Below, in pieces: positions 15,841 to 22,424 of a stretch of 22,424 bases of DNA. The DNA comes from Candidatus Paracaedibacteraceae bacterium UBA6184. GTDB lineage: Bacteria > Pseudomonadota > Alphaproteobacteria > UBA6184. The translations under genes and the position numbers were made by a program. The notes under the pieces were generated by a model. It was not told where the DNA came from and searched no databases. It saw only the letters and a program-made list of their open reading frames with translations. How positions within the stretch are numbered: position 1 is the first letter of the stretch; the number at the start of each line of letters is the position of its first letter. The DNA lies in assembly GCA_002422845.1 (NCBI GenBank), contig DITM01000048.1:1-22424 (forward strand). Reading direction: 5' to 3'.

Positions 15841-15867
15841 ACTATAGAAGATGAAAGCCGTTTCAAG
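15841..15867 (-). promoter_or_regulatory. Possible heat-shock-like promoter of hslV
   Basis: On the minus strand CTTGAAA (15867-15861), typical of the -35 of sigma-32 promoters, is followed after 14 bases by TATAGT (15846-15841), 37 bases upstream of the hslV ATG. The spacing is short for a sigma-70 promoter and the -10 does not match the CCCCAT of E. coli sigma-32. The call rests on the -35 and on the known heat-shock control of hslVU. Confidence 0.35.
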
Positions 15868-15900
15868 ATTTTAATCCCATGAAAGATTGCGTTCAATTCC

Positions 15901-15928
15901 TTGACTTTTTTACAAAGATCCATATATT
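15901..15928 (+). promoter_or_regulatory. Promoter of the exported helical protein gene
   Basis: TTGACT (15901-15906) and TATATT (15923-15928) are 16 bases apart, a good sigma-70 match, ending 28 bases before the ATG at 15957. It is divergent from hslV. Confidence 0.55.
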
Positions 15929-15956
15929 AAAAATACAAAACACTAAGGAGAAGCAT

Positions 15957-16946
15957 ATGCGCTATTTATCAAAACTATTATTAACCACAACTTTCTTAAC
16001 ACTCACAACTACGTATGGTATATTTATTGAAACTGATGATTTTACCATACAACCTGTCGCTACAGCACTCCCCACCTCAACTATTTCAATTGCAGCTCTG
16101 AATAAAATTAATGATCTTAAAACTTTAGTTACTCACACCTCTGATTTTAATATTTCAGACGCATCCGAGATTTTTTTCACTCCAGAATTATATCCGTTTA
16201 TCTCGTGGAGATCGGCAACAAGAGATGCAGTTGTCATTGATGAAGTAAAGACAATTTTAACCCCCCTTTTGAACAAAGGATCTAAGGGTCTACTCCTATT
16301 GAAAGTATTAGATTCGATTAGCTTTGAAGATTCTCTGGAAAAAATAAAGTATTCCAACCCTACGCCACCTGTTGCTAATCCTACAATGTTAACTGAGATT
16401 GTTGACGGAACACTGTGCTCGGGACACTATACAAACGTTTTAACAAATTATGATGCAACGTTTAGACCCCTCTTGCGCTTAAAAATATACCTGGAGCTAT
16501 TACAGCAAACCAATATCTCTTCTGATAATTTAGGGTATGTTTTACAAGCGACCACCGAACTAGCTAAGATGTTTATGACTGCACCTAGTACTGCATTTGT
16601 TGACACGGCAACAAAACTTAAAGAATCTTTAATAGCCAGTAGCCCCTCCACTGCAGAAGAACCTTATTTCTACACTAACTTCAGATATCCATCTCTTGTA
16701 AAGATCCGCACACAAACGGCTACACCAGAAGCAACTCTTCAGGCATTAACTTGGGCATCCAAAGAATTATCACGTACTCTCTCTCAGTTTGAGAGTGTTT
16801 TAGATACTTCCGTTACAGAACCCAACAAAACTATTGATCAAATTCTATTAAGTTTTGAACCCGATGTATTAACGTTATTTAGAGACGTATTTGAAGGCAT
16901 TGCTACCCATAAAAACAAGACAAGAAGACAAGGGAAAGGCCACTAA
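15957..16946 (+). CDS. Exported helical protein, N-terminal part of a frameshifted gene
   Basis: 329 residues as it stands. AAGGAG six bases before the ATG is an ideal ribosome-binding site, and a good promoter lies upstream. Residues 1 to about 20 form a signal peptide (R-Y-L-S-K, then a Thr/Leu-rich core). The mature part is low in recognisable motifs and mostly helical (for example L-R-L-K-I-Y-L-E-L-L-Q-Q). Near the end the coding character switches frame: the last residues (K-N-K-T-R-R-Q-G-K-G-H) are basic and unlike the rest, while the +1 frame continues as T-R-Q-E-D-K-G-K-A-T-K-L-L. Deleting one A from the A5 run at 16911-16915 joins both into one 571-residue protein. The family is not recognised. 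The gene is either a recent pseudogene, a sequencing error, or possibly a slippage-expressed gene. Confidence 0.6.
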   Translation: MRYLSKLLLTTTFLTLTTTYGIFIETDDFTIQPVATALPTSTISIAALNKINDLKTLVTHTSDFNISDASEIFFTPELYPFISWRSATRDAVVIDEVKTILTPLLNKGSKGLLLLKVLDSISFEDSLEKIKYSNPTPPVANPTMLTEIVDGTLCSGHYTNVLTNYDATFRPLLRLKIYLELLQQTNISSDNLGYVLQATTELAKMFMTAPSTAFVDTATKLKESLIASSPSTAEEPYFYTNFRYPSLVKIRTQTATPEATLQALTWASKELSRTLSQFESVLDTSVTEPNKTIDQILLSFEPDVLTLFRDVFEGIATHKNKTRRQGKGH

Positions 16947-17673
16947 ACTATTAATGCAAGCCGGTGCTTCTTCAGAAATTTTGACTAGTACTCATTTCTG
17001 TTTAGCAAATGATACCTCTAGGCCTGTCCAGGATAGATTACAGAGTATTCGCAAACTAATAGAACTATGCGCCACAACTGAAGCAATAACTGTTGCAGAT
17101 GCGATGGCAACTGATGCAACACTTGATATTCAAGATCGTGTAAATGCTTTAGGTATACTTTCAAAAATCGAGGGTGCTAATCAAAAAGCGATATCTGGAT
17201 ATGAGAAAATAATGGAGACTTTAAATAACAGTCCATCCATCAAGGGATATGAAAAGCTTTCTTATTTATTCGAGATTGGGATTGGATTACACACTGCAGG
17301 TTCTGTTGATAAAGGATTAACTATTTTATTAAACTCATTTAAAGCCTTAACTCGGGGAATTGATGCGAGAGATCTCATTTCTATTAGCACTATTAGCGCT
17401 GTAGCTGCTACAGAAATATCGTTTAACGCTGGAATTTTGGGTGATAGAGCTACTGCAATAGCGTTGCTACGTTGGGCAGTTTACACCCCATTGTCGGGTG
17501 CTTTTTTACAGGAAGCAATCATTTTGGGAGCAGAAGTTGCTGAACGAATGAGAGAATTAACCCTTAGTCGTGAGTTTTTAGAACATTTCAAAAAATTTGG
17601 AAAAGAAGTAGAAAGGTTCAAAGACAGAGCTGAAGCTTTGGAAGCTAAACTTTTAGCTGGTACTGCATCTTAA
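16891..17673 (+). CDS. C-terminal part of the same frameshifted helical protein
   Basis: Open from a TTG at 16891 (260 residues), overlapping the previous frame by 56 bases. There is no convincing ribosome-binding site before the TTG and no signal peptide, so independent translation is doubtful and the true reading probably enters through the A5 tract. The protein is strongly alpha-helical with repeated helix pairs (for example Q-D-R-L-Q-S-I-R-K-L-I-E-L and Q-D-R-V-N-A-L-G-I-L-S-K-I, about 36 residues apart), which suggests HEAT- or TPR-like repeats. A coiled-coil-prone, charged C-terminus (E-V-E-R-F-K-D-R-A-E-A-L-E-A-K-L) closes it. Function unknown; a scaffold or binding role would fit helical repeats. 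A strong terminator follows. Confidence 0.6.
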   Translation: MKALLPIKTRQEDKGKATKLLMQAGASSEILTSTHFCLANDTSRPVQDRLQSIRKLIELCATTEAITVADAMATDATLDIQDRVNALGILSKIEGANQKAISGYEKIMETLNNSPSIKGYEKLSYLFEIGIGLHTAGSVDKGLTILLNSFKALTRGIDARDLISISTISAVAATEISFNAGILGDRATAIALLRWAVYTPLSGAFLQEAIILGAEVAERMRELTLSREFLEHFKKFGKEVERFKDRAEALEAKLLAGTAS

Positions 17674-17681
17674 TTAACAAC

Positions 17682-17720
17682 AAGATTTCCCTTTGTTTAT
17701 TAAAAACGAAGGGAAATCTT
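17682..17720. terminator. Strong bidirectional terminator between the helical protein gene and recF
   Basis: AAGATTTCCCTT (17682-17693) and AAGGGAAATCTT (17709-17720) form a perfect 12-bp stem with a 15-base loop, followed by TCTTAAATT. It starts nine bases after the TAA at 17673 and touches the recF stop (17723), so it serves both convergent transcripts. Confidence 0.85.
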
Positions 17721-17722
17721 TC

Positions 17723-18850
17723 TTAAATTAAAACTCTTACGCCCGTATTATCTAAATGATATGATTGTGTTGAATAGTTCTGTAACCCAAAAAACAAACT
17801 ATGATCTGTTCCTGAATACCAGGCTTGAACATTTAAACTGTTTATTTTCTCAAACAGTATGTGTCTGCGTTCTGAATCTAAATGAGCGGCAACTTCATCT
17901 AGGAGAAGAATGTTTACCCCTGGATTTCGTAAGGTTTGCAATTTCACAAACGCCAAGATGATCCACATCAATAATATTTTTTGCTCGCCTGTCGAACACA
18001 CCGCAGCATTTAAATTTTTCAACGTATGAAATGCTGTAAAATCCATTTTATGCGCACCAACCTGAGCCCCACCTATTAAAGCATCTAAAGATCGATTATC
18101 TGCCAACTGCTGTAATAGCTTTTCTTCTTGATCCACCAAAGAACCCTTATTTAAGCTAAGTTCTATCCCGTCTGTGAATTCTAATCTAGCGGCTGGAAAA
18201 TGAGCATCATCTGAAAATGGGTGTGCTTCTTGTAGCAGCTGTAAGGCCTCGACTCTACGACTTGCAATGGCAATTGATTCTTGCGCCATTGTTATTTCCA
18301 ACGCATCCAACCAATGTTTATTCGAAGAGCGTTCCTTTAATAAACGATTGCGTTCCATCATCGCCTGTTTATAACGAGATAATCGTTCGGCATGCAACGG
18401 ATCGAATCCATACACCAGTCGATCGAAGAACTTGCGGCGAATACTGCTGGGCTCTAAAAACAATCGATCCATGGCAGGTGTCACCCAGCTTACACTTAGA
18501 AAATGTCCTAATTCTAAGTGTGTTTGGATTGCTTCTCCTTGAACCTTTACAATACGCCGTGAAGTATTCAATGGATCCTGACCTGTAGCAATAGACACAA
18601 CATCTTCACCATCAAATATATGAGTATTCACCGCCCACGGCGCAGCTTGATCAAACTGCATAACATCACTGATTTTAGATTTTCGAAGCCCACGGCCAGG
18701 TGATAAGAATGAGATAGCCTCTAACAAATTTGTTTTACCTGCACCATTCTGTCCAGATAAAACGATATGTTTTGAGTGTAAATTAAGATCTAAGTATCCA
18801 TACGAACGAAAATGACTTAGGCGTAACCGCTCAATTCCAATCGTTTGCAT
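17723..18850 (-). CDS. recF: DNA replication and repair protein RecF
   Basis: 375 residues. SMC-like ATPase that helps load RecA at gaps with RecO and RecR. Walker A G-Q-N-G-A-G-K-T (33-40) in the family context L-R-L-S-H-F-R-S-Y at the start; signature C-S-T-G-E-Q-K-I-L-L around 287; Walker B L-L-L-D-E-V-A-A-H-L-D around 320-330. Length is normal for the family. Its ATG follows the dnaN stop by nine bases, making it the last gene of dnaA-dnaN-recF. gyrB, often next, is absent here: the operon ends at the shared terminator. Confidence 0.95.
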   Translation of the reverse strand: MQTIGIERLRLSHFRSYGYLDLNLHSKHIVLSGQNGAGKTNLLEAISFLSPGRGLRKSKISDVMQFDQAAPWAVNTHIFDGEDVVSIATGQDPLNTSRRIVKVQGEAIQTHLELGHFLSVSWVTPAMDRLFLEPSSIRRKFFDRLVYGFDPLHAERLSRYKQAMMERNRLLKERSSNKHWLDALEITMAQESIAIASRRVEALQLLQEAHPFSDDAHFPAARLEFTDGIELSLNKGSLVDQEEKLLQQLADNRSLDALIGGAQVGAHKMDFTAFHTLKNLNAAVCSTGEQKILLMWIILAFVKLQTLRNPGVNILLLDEVAAHLDSERRHILFEKINSLNVQAWYSGTDHSLFFGLQNYSTQSYHLDNTGVRVLI

Positions 18851-18859
18851 TCGTAAAGA

Positions 18860-19972
18860 CTAAACCCTCATCGGCATTAAAATCGTCAAAGATGCATCAT
18901 CGCCCACATCTGTAATCAATGCAGCCGTTGCTGAATCTTGCAAACGAATTTCAACCTGACCTTCGGAGCTAATGTGCGAAAGATCCATCAGATAACGTCC
19001 ATTGAATCCAATGTCTAGCGGCTCTGCACTATACTGAGCATCCACTGATTCTTTCGCAGAACCAAATTCAGAACTTGGCGCTGAAATATCAATGCGATTA
19101 TCATGAATGTTCAACTTAATCGGGCGCATTTTATCAAATGAAATTAATGAAACACGTTCCACTGCTTCAAGAAAGTGTTTTTTATCCGCCACAACCACTT
19201 TCTGGTTATCGTATGGGATTAACCGTTCATAATCGGGAAATGTTCCATCGATTAAGCGGCTGGACATAAATGAATCGCCCGCTTTAAAACATGCCTGAAA
19301 TCCTGATAAAGCAACTTGAATATCACCTTCGTGTTTTTCAAGGAATTTAGACAATTCAAGGACTGTTTTACGAGATAAAATGATACTGGGCATAGATTCT
19401 GCACCTTCAGGAACCTGAACCTGAGCACACGCCAATCGATGAGAATCCGTAGCCGCAGCTCGTAAAACTACATCACCTTTTGATTCCGTAACATGTAAAC
19501 AAATACCATTTAGATTATAACGGGTTTCTTCCATCGACATCGCAAATTTGGTTTTATCGATTAAATATCGTAATTCCCATGCCTTCATTGTGAATTTAAA
19601 TGCATAAGAATCTCCATTGCCAATGGCCGGAAAATCATCCCCATTTAAACATGAAATATTAAACTTAGACGCGCCACATTCCAAAACAACCTGTCCATTA
19701 GACCGCGTTAAATATACGGGTTGATCCGGCAATTTACGGACAATTTCATTTAACAAATGAGCTGGCAAGGCTACCTTACCGCCCTCTTCAACTGTCACTG
19801 GAAATGTTTCAACCAAACTGATATCTAGATCAGTAGAGCTCATCATTAAACTGTGATCTTTGATCTGAAGAAGAATATGTGCCAAAATGGGCATCGTATG
19901 TTTGCGTTCAACAATGCCTCCGGCTTGATTCAACGCATTTAGAAAAATGTTTTTATCTAACGTAATTTTCAT
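18860..19972 (-). CDS. dnaN: DNA polymerase III beta subunit (sliding clamp)
   Basis: 370 residues, normal for the family. Ring-shaped processivity clamp that tethers the replicative polymerase and also binds Hda, MutS and other partners. Clamp landmarks: early R-K-H-T-M-P-I-L-A-H-I-L, the G-T-F-P-D-Y segment in the middle domain, and the C-terminal I-L-M-P-M-R-V, the usual P-M-R end that lines the partner-binding pocket. The ATG at 19972 is one base after the dnaA stop codon, so translation is coupled. Confidence 0.97.
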   Translation of the reverse strand: MKITLDKNIFLNALNQAGGIVERKHTMPILAHILLQIKDHSLMMSSTDLDISLVETFPVTVEEGGKVALPAHLLNEIVRKLPDQPVYLTRSNGQVVLECGASKFNISCLNGDDFPAIGNGDSYAFKFTMKAWELRYLIDKTKFAMSMEETRYNLNGICLHVTESKGDVVLRAAATDSHRLACAQVQVPEGAESMPSIILSRKTVLELSKFLEKHEGDIQVALSGFQACFKAGDSFMSSRLIDGTFPDYERLIPYDNQKVVVADKKHFLEAVERVSLISFDKMRPIKLNIHDNRIDISAPSSEFGSAKESVDAQYSAEPLDIGFNGRYLMDLSHISSEGQVEIRLQDSATAALITDVGDDASLTILMPMRV

Positions 19973-19973
19973 T

Positions 19974-21335
19974 TTAAACCTGCAACACCCGTTTTAATAT
20001 ATCTACATTTTCAGCAAAGGCAGTATCTTCCTTTTGCATCGCCTCAATTTTTTTGACGGCATGCATCACTGTCGTATGATCTTTACCACCAAACTTACGT
20101 CCAATTTCTGGCAACGAGCTTGTGGTTAACATCTTTGATAAGTACATCGCAATCTGTCTTGGACGAGCAATATCAATGCTTCTTTTAGAGGATAACAGAT
20201 CTGCTACTTTAATGTCAAAATGCTCTGAAACTTTCTTCTGAATATCATCAATGGATACACGTCGATCATTCGACCGAATCAAATCTCTCAATACTTCTGC
20301 AGTCATTTCAATATTAATATTGCGACCGACTAGTGTTGCATGTGCAACAACCCGATTCAATGCACCTTCTAGTTCTCGGATATTAGAGCCAATTTTATGG
20401 GCTAAAAAGTCCAATACATCCTTTGGAACGATTGTGCTTAATTTTTCAGCTTTGGCCTGCAAAATGCCCAAACGCAATTCATAGGTCGTTGGATGAATAT
20501 CAGCCACCAACCCCCACCCTAGCCTAGAACGCATGCGTTCTTCAATTCCAGAAAGATCCGAAGGCGATTTATCCGCCGATAAAATAATCTGCTTTTTCTG
20601 ATCAATCAATGCGTTAAAGGTATGAAAGAATTCTTCCTGAGTTGAATCTTTACCGCTAATAAATTGCACGTCGTCAATCATCAGAACATCAACGGAGCGA
20701 AATCTTTCTTTAAACGACATCGTATCTTTGTGACGCAACGCACGAATAAACTGATACATGAATTTTTCTGCAGACAGATAAATAACTTCGCGTTCTGGAT
20801 GGTGTTCTCTAATATGCCAAGCAATTGCATGCATTAAATGAGTTTTACCCAGCCCAACGCCTCCATATAAAAACAATGGATTAAAGGGAACTTCTTTCGA
20901 TTCAGAAACCCGTAATGCCGCGGCATAGGCTAATTCGTTGGTTTTACCCACAACAAAGTTTTCAAATGTAAATCTGGGGTCTAACCCCAAACTTAAGGCA
21001 TCTTCGGTATCTTCTGCTTTATTTGTTTTAGCAAGCGTTCGCATCATCTTTTCAGTTTGCAATTTTGCATCGAATCGATAAGGTGGTCCAATCACAATAT
21101 CCAATGTAATCACAGATGCATTTTCCTTGCGGACCAATCGCATCAACGCATCACGATAATGAGAATCAACCCAATCACGCATAAATGCTGTGGGTGCCAA
21201 AACGCGCAATACACCGCCATCAATTGAATCAACAATTAACGGAGCAATCCAATTTTTGAATACAGCTTCGCCCTCTTCCTCTCGGAATTGGTCACACACG
21301 TGTGTCCACAGAATATCCTGTATTTCATCCCCCAT
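19974..21335 (-). CDS. dnaA: Chromosomal replication initiator DnaA
   Basis: 453 residues. Start set at the ATG at 21335 with GGGAG five bases upstream. An in-frame GTG at 21374 lies inside the rpsT terminator hairpin, which rules it out. Domain I (1 to about 75) has W-x-x-x-x-x-x-F-R-E-E; a short linker follows; the AAA+ domain begins around 120 (F-T-F-E-N-F-V-V-G) with Walker A G-G-V-G-L-G-K-T (158-165), Walker B V-L-M-I-D-D-V-Q-F (217-225) and the family motif R-x-R-L-G-W-G. Domain IV carries the DNA-binding helix-turn-helix with the signature G-G-K-D-H-T-T-V-M-H-A. It binds DnaA boxes at oriC and opens the origin. It is the first gene of dnaA-dnaN-recF. Confidence 0.98.
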   Translation of the reverse strand: MGDEIQDILWTHVCDQFREEEGEAVFKNWIAPLIVDSIDGGVLRVLAPTAFMRDWVDSHYRDALMRLVRKENASVITLDIVIGPPYRFDAKLQTEKMMRTLAKTNKAEDTEDALSLGLDPRFTFENFVVGKTNELAYAAALRVSESKEVPFNPLFLYGGVGLGKTHLMHAIAWHIREHHPEREVIYLSAEKFMYQFIRALRHKDTMSFKERFRSVDVLMIDDVQFISGKDSTQEEFFHTFNALIDQKKQIILSADKSPSDLSGIEERMRSRLGWGLVADIHPTTYELRLGILQAKAEKLSTIVPKDVLDFLAHKIGSNIRELEGALNRVVAHATLVGRNINIEMTAEVLRDLIRSNDRRVSIDDIQKKVSEHFDIKVADLLSSKRSIDIARPRQIAMYLSKMLTTSSLPEIGRKFGGKDHTTVMHAVKKIEAMQKEDTAFAENVDILKRVLQV

Positions 21336-21365
21336 AGGAGCTCCCAAAACGTTAGAGAAAATAAA

Positions 21366-21385
21366 AGGCACCACTAATGGCGCCT
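21366..21385 (-). terminator. Terminator of rpsT
   Basis: Read on the minus strand, AGGCGCC - ATTAGT - GGTGCCT forms a 7-bp stem with one G-U pair, followed directly by TTTTATTTT. It lies 33 bases past the rpsT stop codon and 31 bases before the dnaA ATG, so it separates rpsT from dnaA. Confidence 0.8.
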
Positions 21386-21388
21386 GTA

Positions 21389-21394
21389 ATTATA
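21389..21394 (-). promoter_or_regulatory. Possible -10 element of a dnaA promoter
   Basis: TATAAT on the minus strand (perfect consensus) lies between rpsT and its terminator. The -35 is poor (TTTTAA at 17-base spacing). A transcript from here would start inside the terminator stem and so would not fold it, allowing dnaA expression independent of rpsT. Confidence 0.35.
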
Positions 21395-21417
21395 TAAGGA
21401 ACAACAAAAACTTAAAA

Positions 21418-21681
21418 TTAAGCAAGCGCTTTAATGCGGTCTGATAAGCGTGATAATTTACGAGACACTGTGTTTTTGTGCAGTAAACCCTTAGTAATAC
21501 CCTTCATCGCTTCAGGCATAGCAGCATTAAATGCAGCTTGAGCATCAACTTTAACGCCTGTAATAACTGCTTTTTCAACTTTTTTAATAAACGTACGGAT
21601 ACGAGCAATACGTTGATGATTTAATTCGCGACGTTTCTCATCACGACGAAATCGCTTTTCAGCTGATTTATGATTAGCCAT
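21418..21681 (-). CDS. rpsT: 30S ribosomal protein S20
   Basis: 87 residues, full length. Primary 16S rRNA-binding protein of the small subunit body. It starts A-N-H-K-S-A-E-K-R after Met, shows the very basic helical composition of S20 with R-R-D-E-K-R, and ends with H-K-N-T-V-S-R-K-L-S-R-L and I-K-A-L-A, the conserved C-terminal helix. The ribosome-binding site is weak (AGGAA eight bases upstream). It has a strong promoter of its own and a terminator before dnaA. rpsT next to dnaA is a usual alphaproteobacterial arrangement. Confidence 0.97.
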   Translation of the reverse strand: MANHKSAEKRFRRDEKRRELNHQRIARIRTFIKKVEKAVITGVKVDAQAAFNAAMPEAMKGITKGLLHKNTVSRKLSRLSDRIKALA

Positions 21682-21720
21682 CTAAAAATTCCTATAATCA
21701 ATTAACAATTCATTTCATGC

Positions 21721-21749
21721 ACTATACATAATTCAAACATTGAGGTCAA
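21721..21749 (-). promoter_or_regulatory. Sigma-70 promoter of rpsT
   Basis: On the minus strand TTGACC (21749-21744) and TATAGT (21726-21721) are separated by exactly 17 bases, a near-consensus promoter, with the -10 ending 39 bases before the rpsT ATG. Confidence 0.75.
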
Positions 21750-22043
21750 GCCCGACGATCGAAAAAATGTATGCTATGAAAAAACTGAACGAGTTGAAAT
21801 TTTATAAGATTAATTTAATTTGGGTACAGGAACGAGGCGAGACATGTACTAAAGTGTACATTGGCCACCGAGTGACGCATATCCAGATTATAAGAAGTCA
21901 GCTATATGACAGACTAACCCCTTGATACTCTGGGTTAATACACTAGAGAATTTCGAAAAAAACGAAAAATTGAACGATCTGATTAGGGTGGGAAAATCGC
22001 AGGGGAGCCCTTGCCCTTGCTAAGGGCTTCATCGCGATTGGGC
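21750..22043. other. Gene-free stretch upstream of rpsT with structured sequence
   Basis: No convincing gene on either strand. An open frame of 61 codons (plus, 21740-21925) overlaps the rpsT promoter, has no ribosome-binding site and is judged chance or repeat-derived. ATGTAC (21844-21849) and GTACAT (21856-21861) form a small stem. GCCCTT (about 22011-22016) and AAGGGC (22022-22027) form another, next to repeat copy B. A DnaA-box cluster was looked for and not found, so I do not call an origin here. Confidence 0.5.
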
Positions 22044-22087
22044 GGGCAATGAAGAGTCTCCGCAGCGAAGCGAAGGAGCCTATTTAG
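22044..22087 (-). repeat. Small dispersed intergenic repeat, copy B
   Basis: The reverse complement of this 44-base stretch matches 2305-2348 at 36 of 44 positions without gaps. In the copy B orientation it is preceded by the large hairpin at 22089-22131 and followed by a GC-rich stem-loop. Confidence 0.7.
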
Positions 22088-22088
22088 G

Positions 22089-22131
22089 GCAACCTGCAGT
22101 TGGCAGCGTGACGCTGGCAACTGCAGGTTGC
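22089..22131. repeat. Large near-perfect hairpin with 21-base arms
   Basis: Arms 22089-22109 and 22111-22131 are reverse complements at 20 of 21 positions (one G-G opposition at 22103/22117) around a single central base. The ends GCAAC/GTTGC match the small stem-loops at 261-275, 303-317 and 22236-22250, so this is an enlarged version of the same module. It is followed by ATCCGTTAGG, as the 22236-22250 stem is by ATCCATTAGG. Confidence 0.85.
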
Positions 22132-22296
22132 ATCCGTTAGGTTGATGTGATGTGAGACATGTTCATAAGAAACACGAAGAGAGAGTGTTTTGAACCCAAT
22201 ACGGGCATGGGAGATATGAGGGGGATTTTGACCCAGCAACGTGACGTTGCATCCATTAGGTCGGCTAATGGTGGTGGTTTGAACCCACCTTCGGCT
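22132..22296. repeat. Hairpin-module array inside the right repeat arm
   Basis: This has the same kinds of module as 102-350 in the opposite orientation, with different content. GTGAGACATGTT-CATAAG-AAAC is the counterpart of 131-152. A GCAACG-TGA-CGTTGC stem lies at 22236-22250. Three copies of TTTGA(A)CCC occur at 22189-22197, 22227-22234 and 22278-22286; the left arm has one counterpart at 112-119. The right arm carries about two extra cassettes relative to the left. No gene seen. Confidence 0.7.
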
Positions 22297-22398
22297 CAGG
22301 AGGGGTAAGGTTTGAAAATGAATTTGAAATAATTTCGTGTGTAAGTGGTGTTTTGTTCCTTTGGTTTTAGTTGTTGTTAAAGTGTTTTACTTTTTTTA
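22297..22398. repeat. Right arm of the long inverted repeat
   Basis: 22297-22349 is the exact reverse complement of 49-101, and the match continues imperfectly to about 22398, pairing with 1-48. The last 26 bases of the window (22399-22424) lie outside it and match nothing else here. Confidence 0.9.
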
Positions 22399-22424
22399 AT
22401 TAAACGCACCGAGGCATCCCCTGA

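Noticed and set aside
21740..21925. 61-codon open frame (plus) upstream of rpsT
   Set aside because: It overlaps the rpsT promoter, lacks a ribosome-binding site and looks like repeat-derived sequence.
22270..22300. tRNA T-arm-like sequence (GGTGG-GTTCAAA-CCACC on the minus strand)
   Set aside because: The stem and loop register do not match a T arm with G53-C61, and no acceptor, D or anticodon arm accompanies it; it is part of the repeat modules.
21682..22424. Replication origin next to dnaA/rpsT
   Set aside because: No cluster of TTATCCACA-type boxes and no clear unwinding element was found; alphaproteobacterial origins are often not beside dnaA.
1..22424. Transposon bounded by the inverted repeats
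   Set aside because: The enclosed genes are core chromosomal genes, there is no transposase, and the repeats look like dispersed intergenic elements.

Overview
The window looks like part of an AT-rich chromosome from an alphaproteobacterium, probably a host-associated or intracellular lineage of the Holosporales/Rickettsiales kind. The housekeeping genes have alphaproteobacterial features: HslV with a Trp-His-Gly leader before its catalytic Thr, UvrA with a degenerate first zinc finger, and rpsT next to dnaA. The intracellular lifestyle is inferred from the many exported proteins without clear relatives, a nutrient-type MFS carrier and signs of gene decay. The exact taxon cannot be fixed from sequence alone.

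Layout. Positions 1-426 hold no gene, only one arm of a long inverted repeat and an array of small hairpins. From 427 to 2308 there are three small exported proteins: one with a possible ubiquitin-like segment, a 71-residue peptide, and a lipoprotein carrying a GNAT acetyltransferase fold. Next come an MFS transporter with its own terminator, tgt with a Chlamydia/eukaryote-like substrate loop, and an exported HEXXH protein. A small decayed gene (6575-6871, minus) precedes a tight uvrA - glycosyltransferase - exported helical protein operon that ends at 11130. On the minus strand from 11189 to 15803 lie an exported protein ending in two PPxY motifs, an outer-membrane barrel protein, and the hslV-hslU-ispB operon. 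hslV is broken by a 4-bp tandem duplication. Divergent from it, a large exported helical protein is split by a one-base shift in an A tract. The recF, dnaN and dnaA genes (minus) form one compact operon. rpsT lies upstream of it with a strong promoter and its own terminator. Positions 21750-22424 again hold no gene: a small dispersed repeat, a 43-base hairpin, and the second arm of the inverted repeat.

How it fits together. The replication initiation and recombination set (dnaA, dnaN, recF), excision repair (uvrA), quinone side-chain synthesis (ispB) and tRNA modification (tgt) are core functions. Around them is a patchwork of at least eight exported or surface proteins. Two of these (GNAT lipoprotein, N-terminally anchored glycosyltransferase) belong to fold families that normally need cytosolic cofactors. 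Two others carry eukaryote-flavoured features (tandem PPxY, possible ubiquitin-like fold). A set of proteins acting on a host cell is the most interesting reading of the window, but it is inference. Three separate genes carry frame-disrupting indels, which suggests ongoing gene loss or, for the two homopolymer cases, sequencing error.
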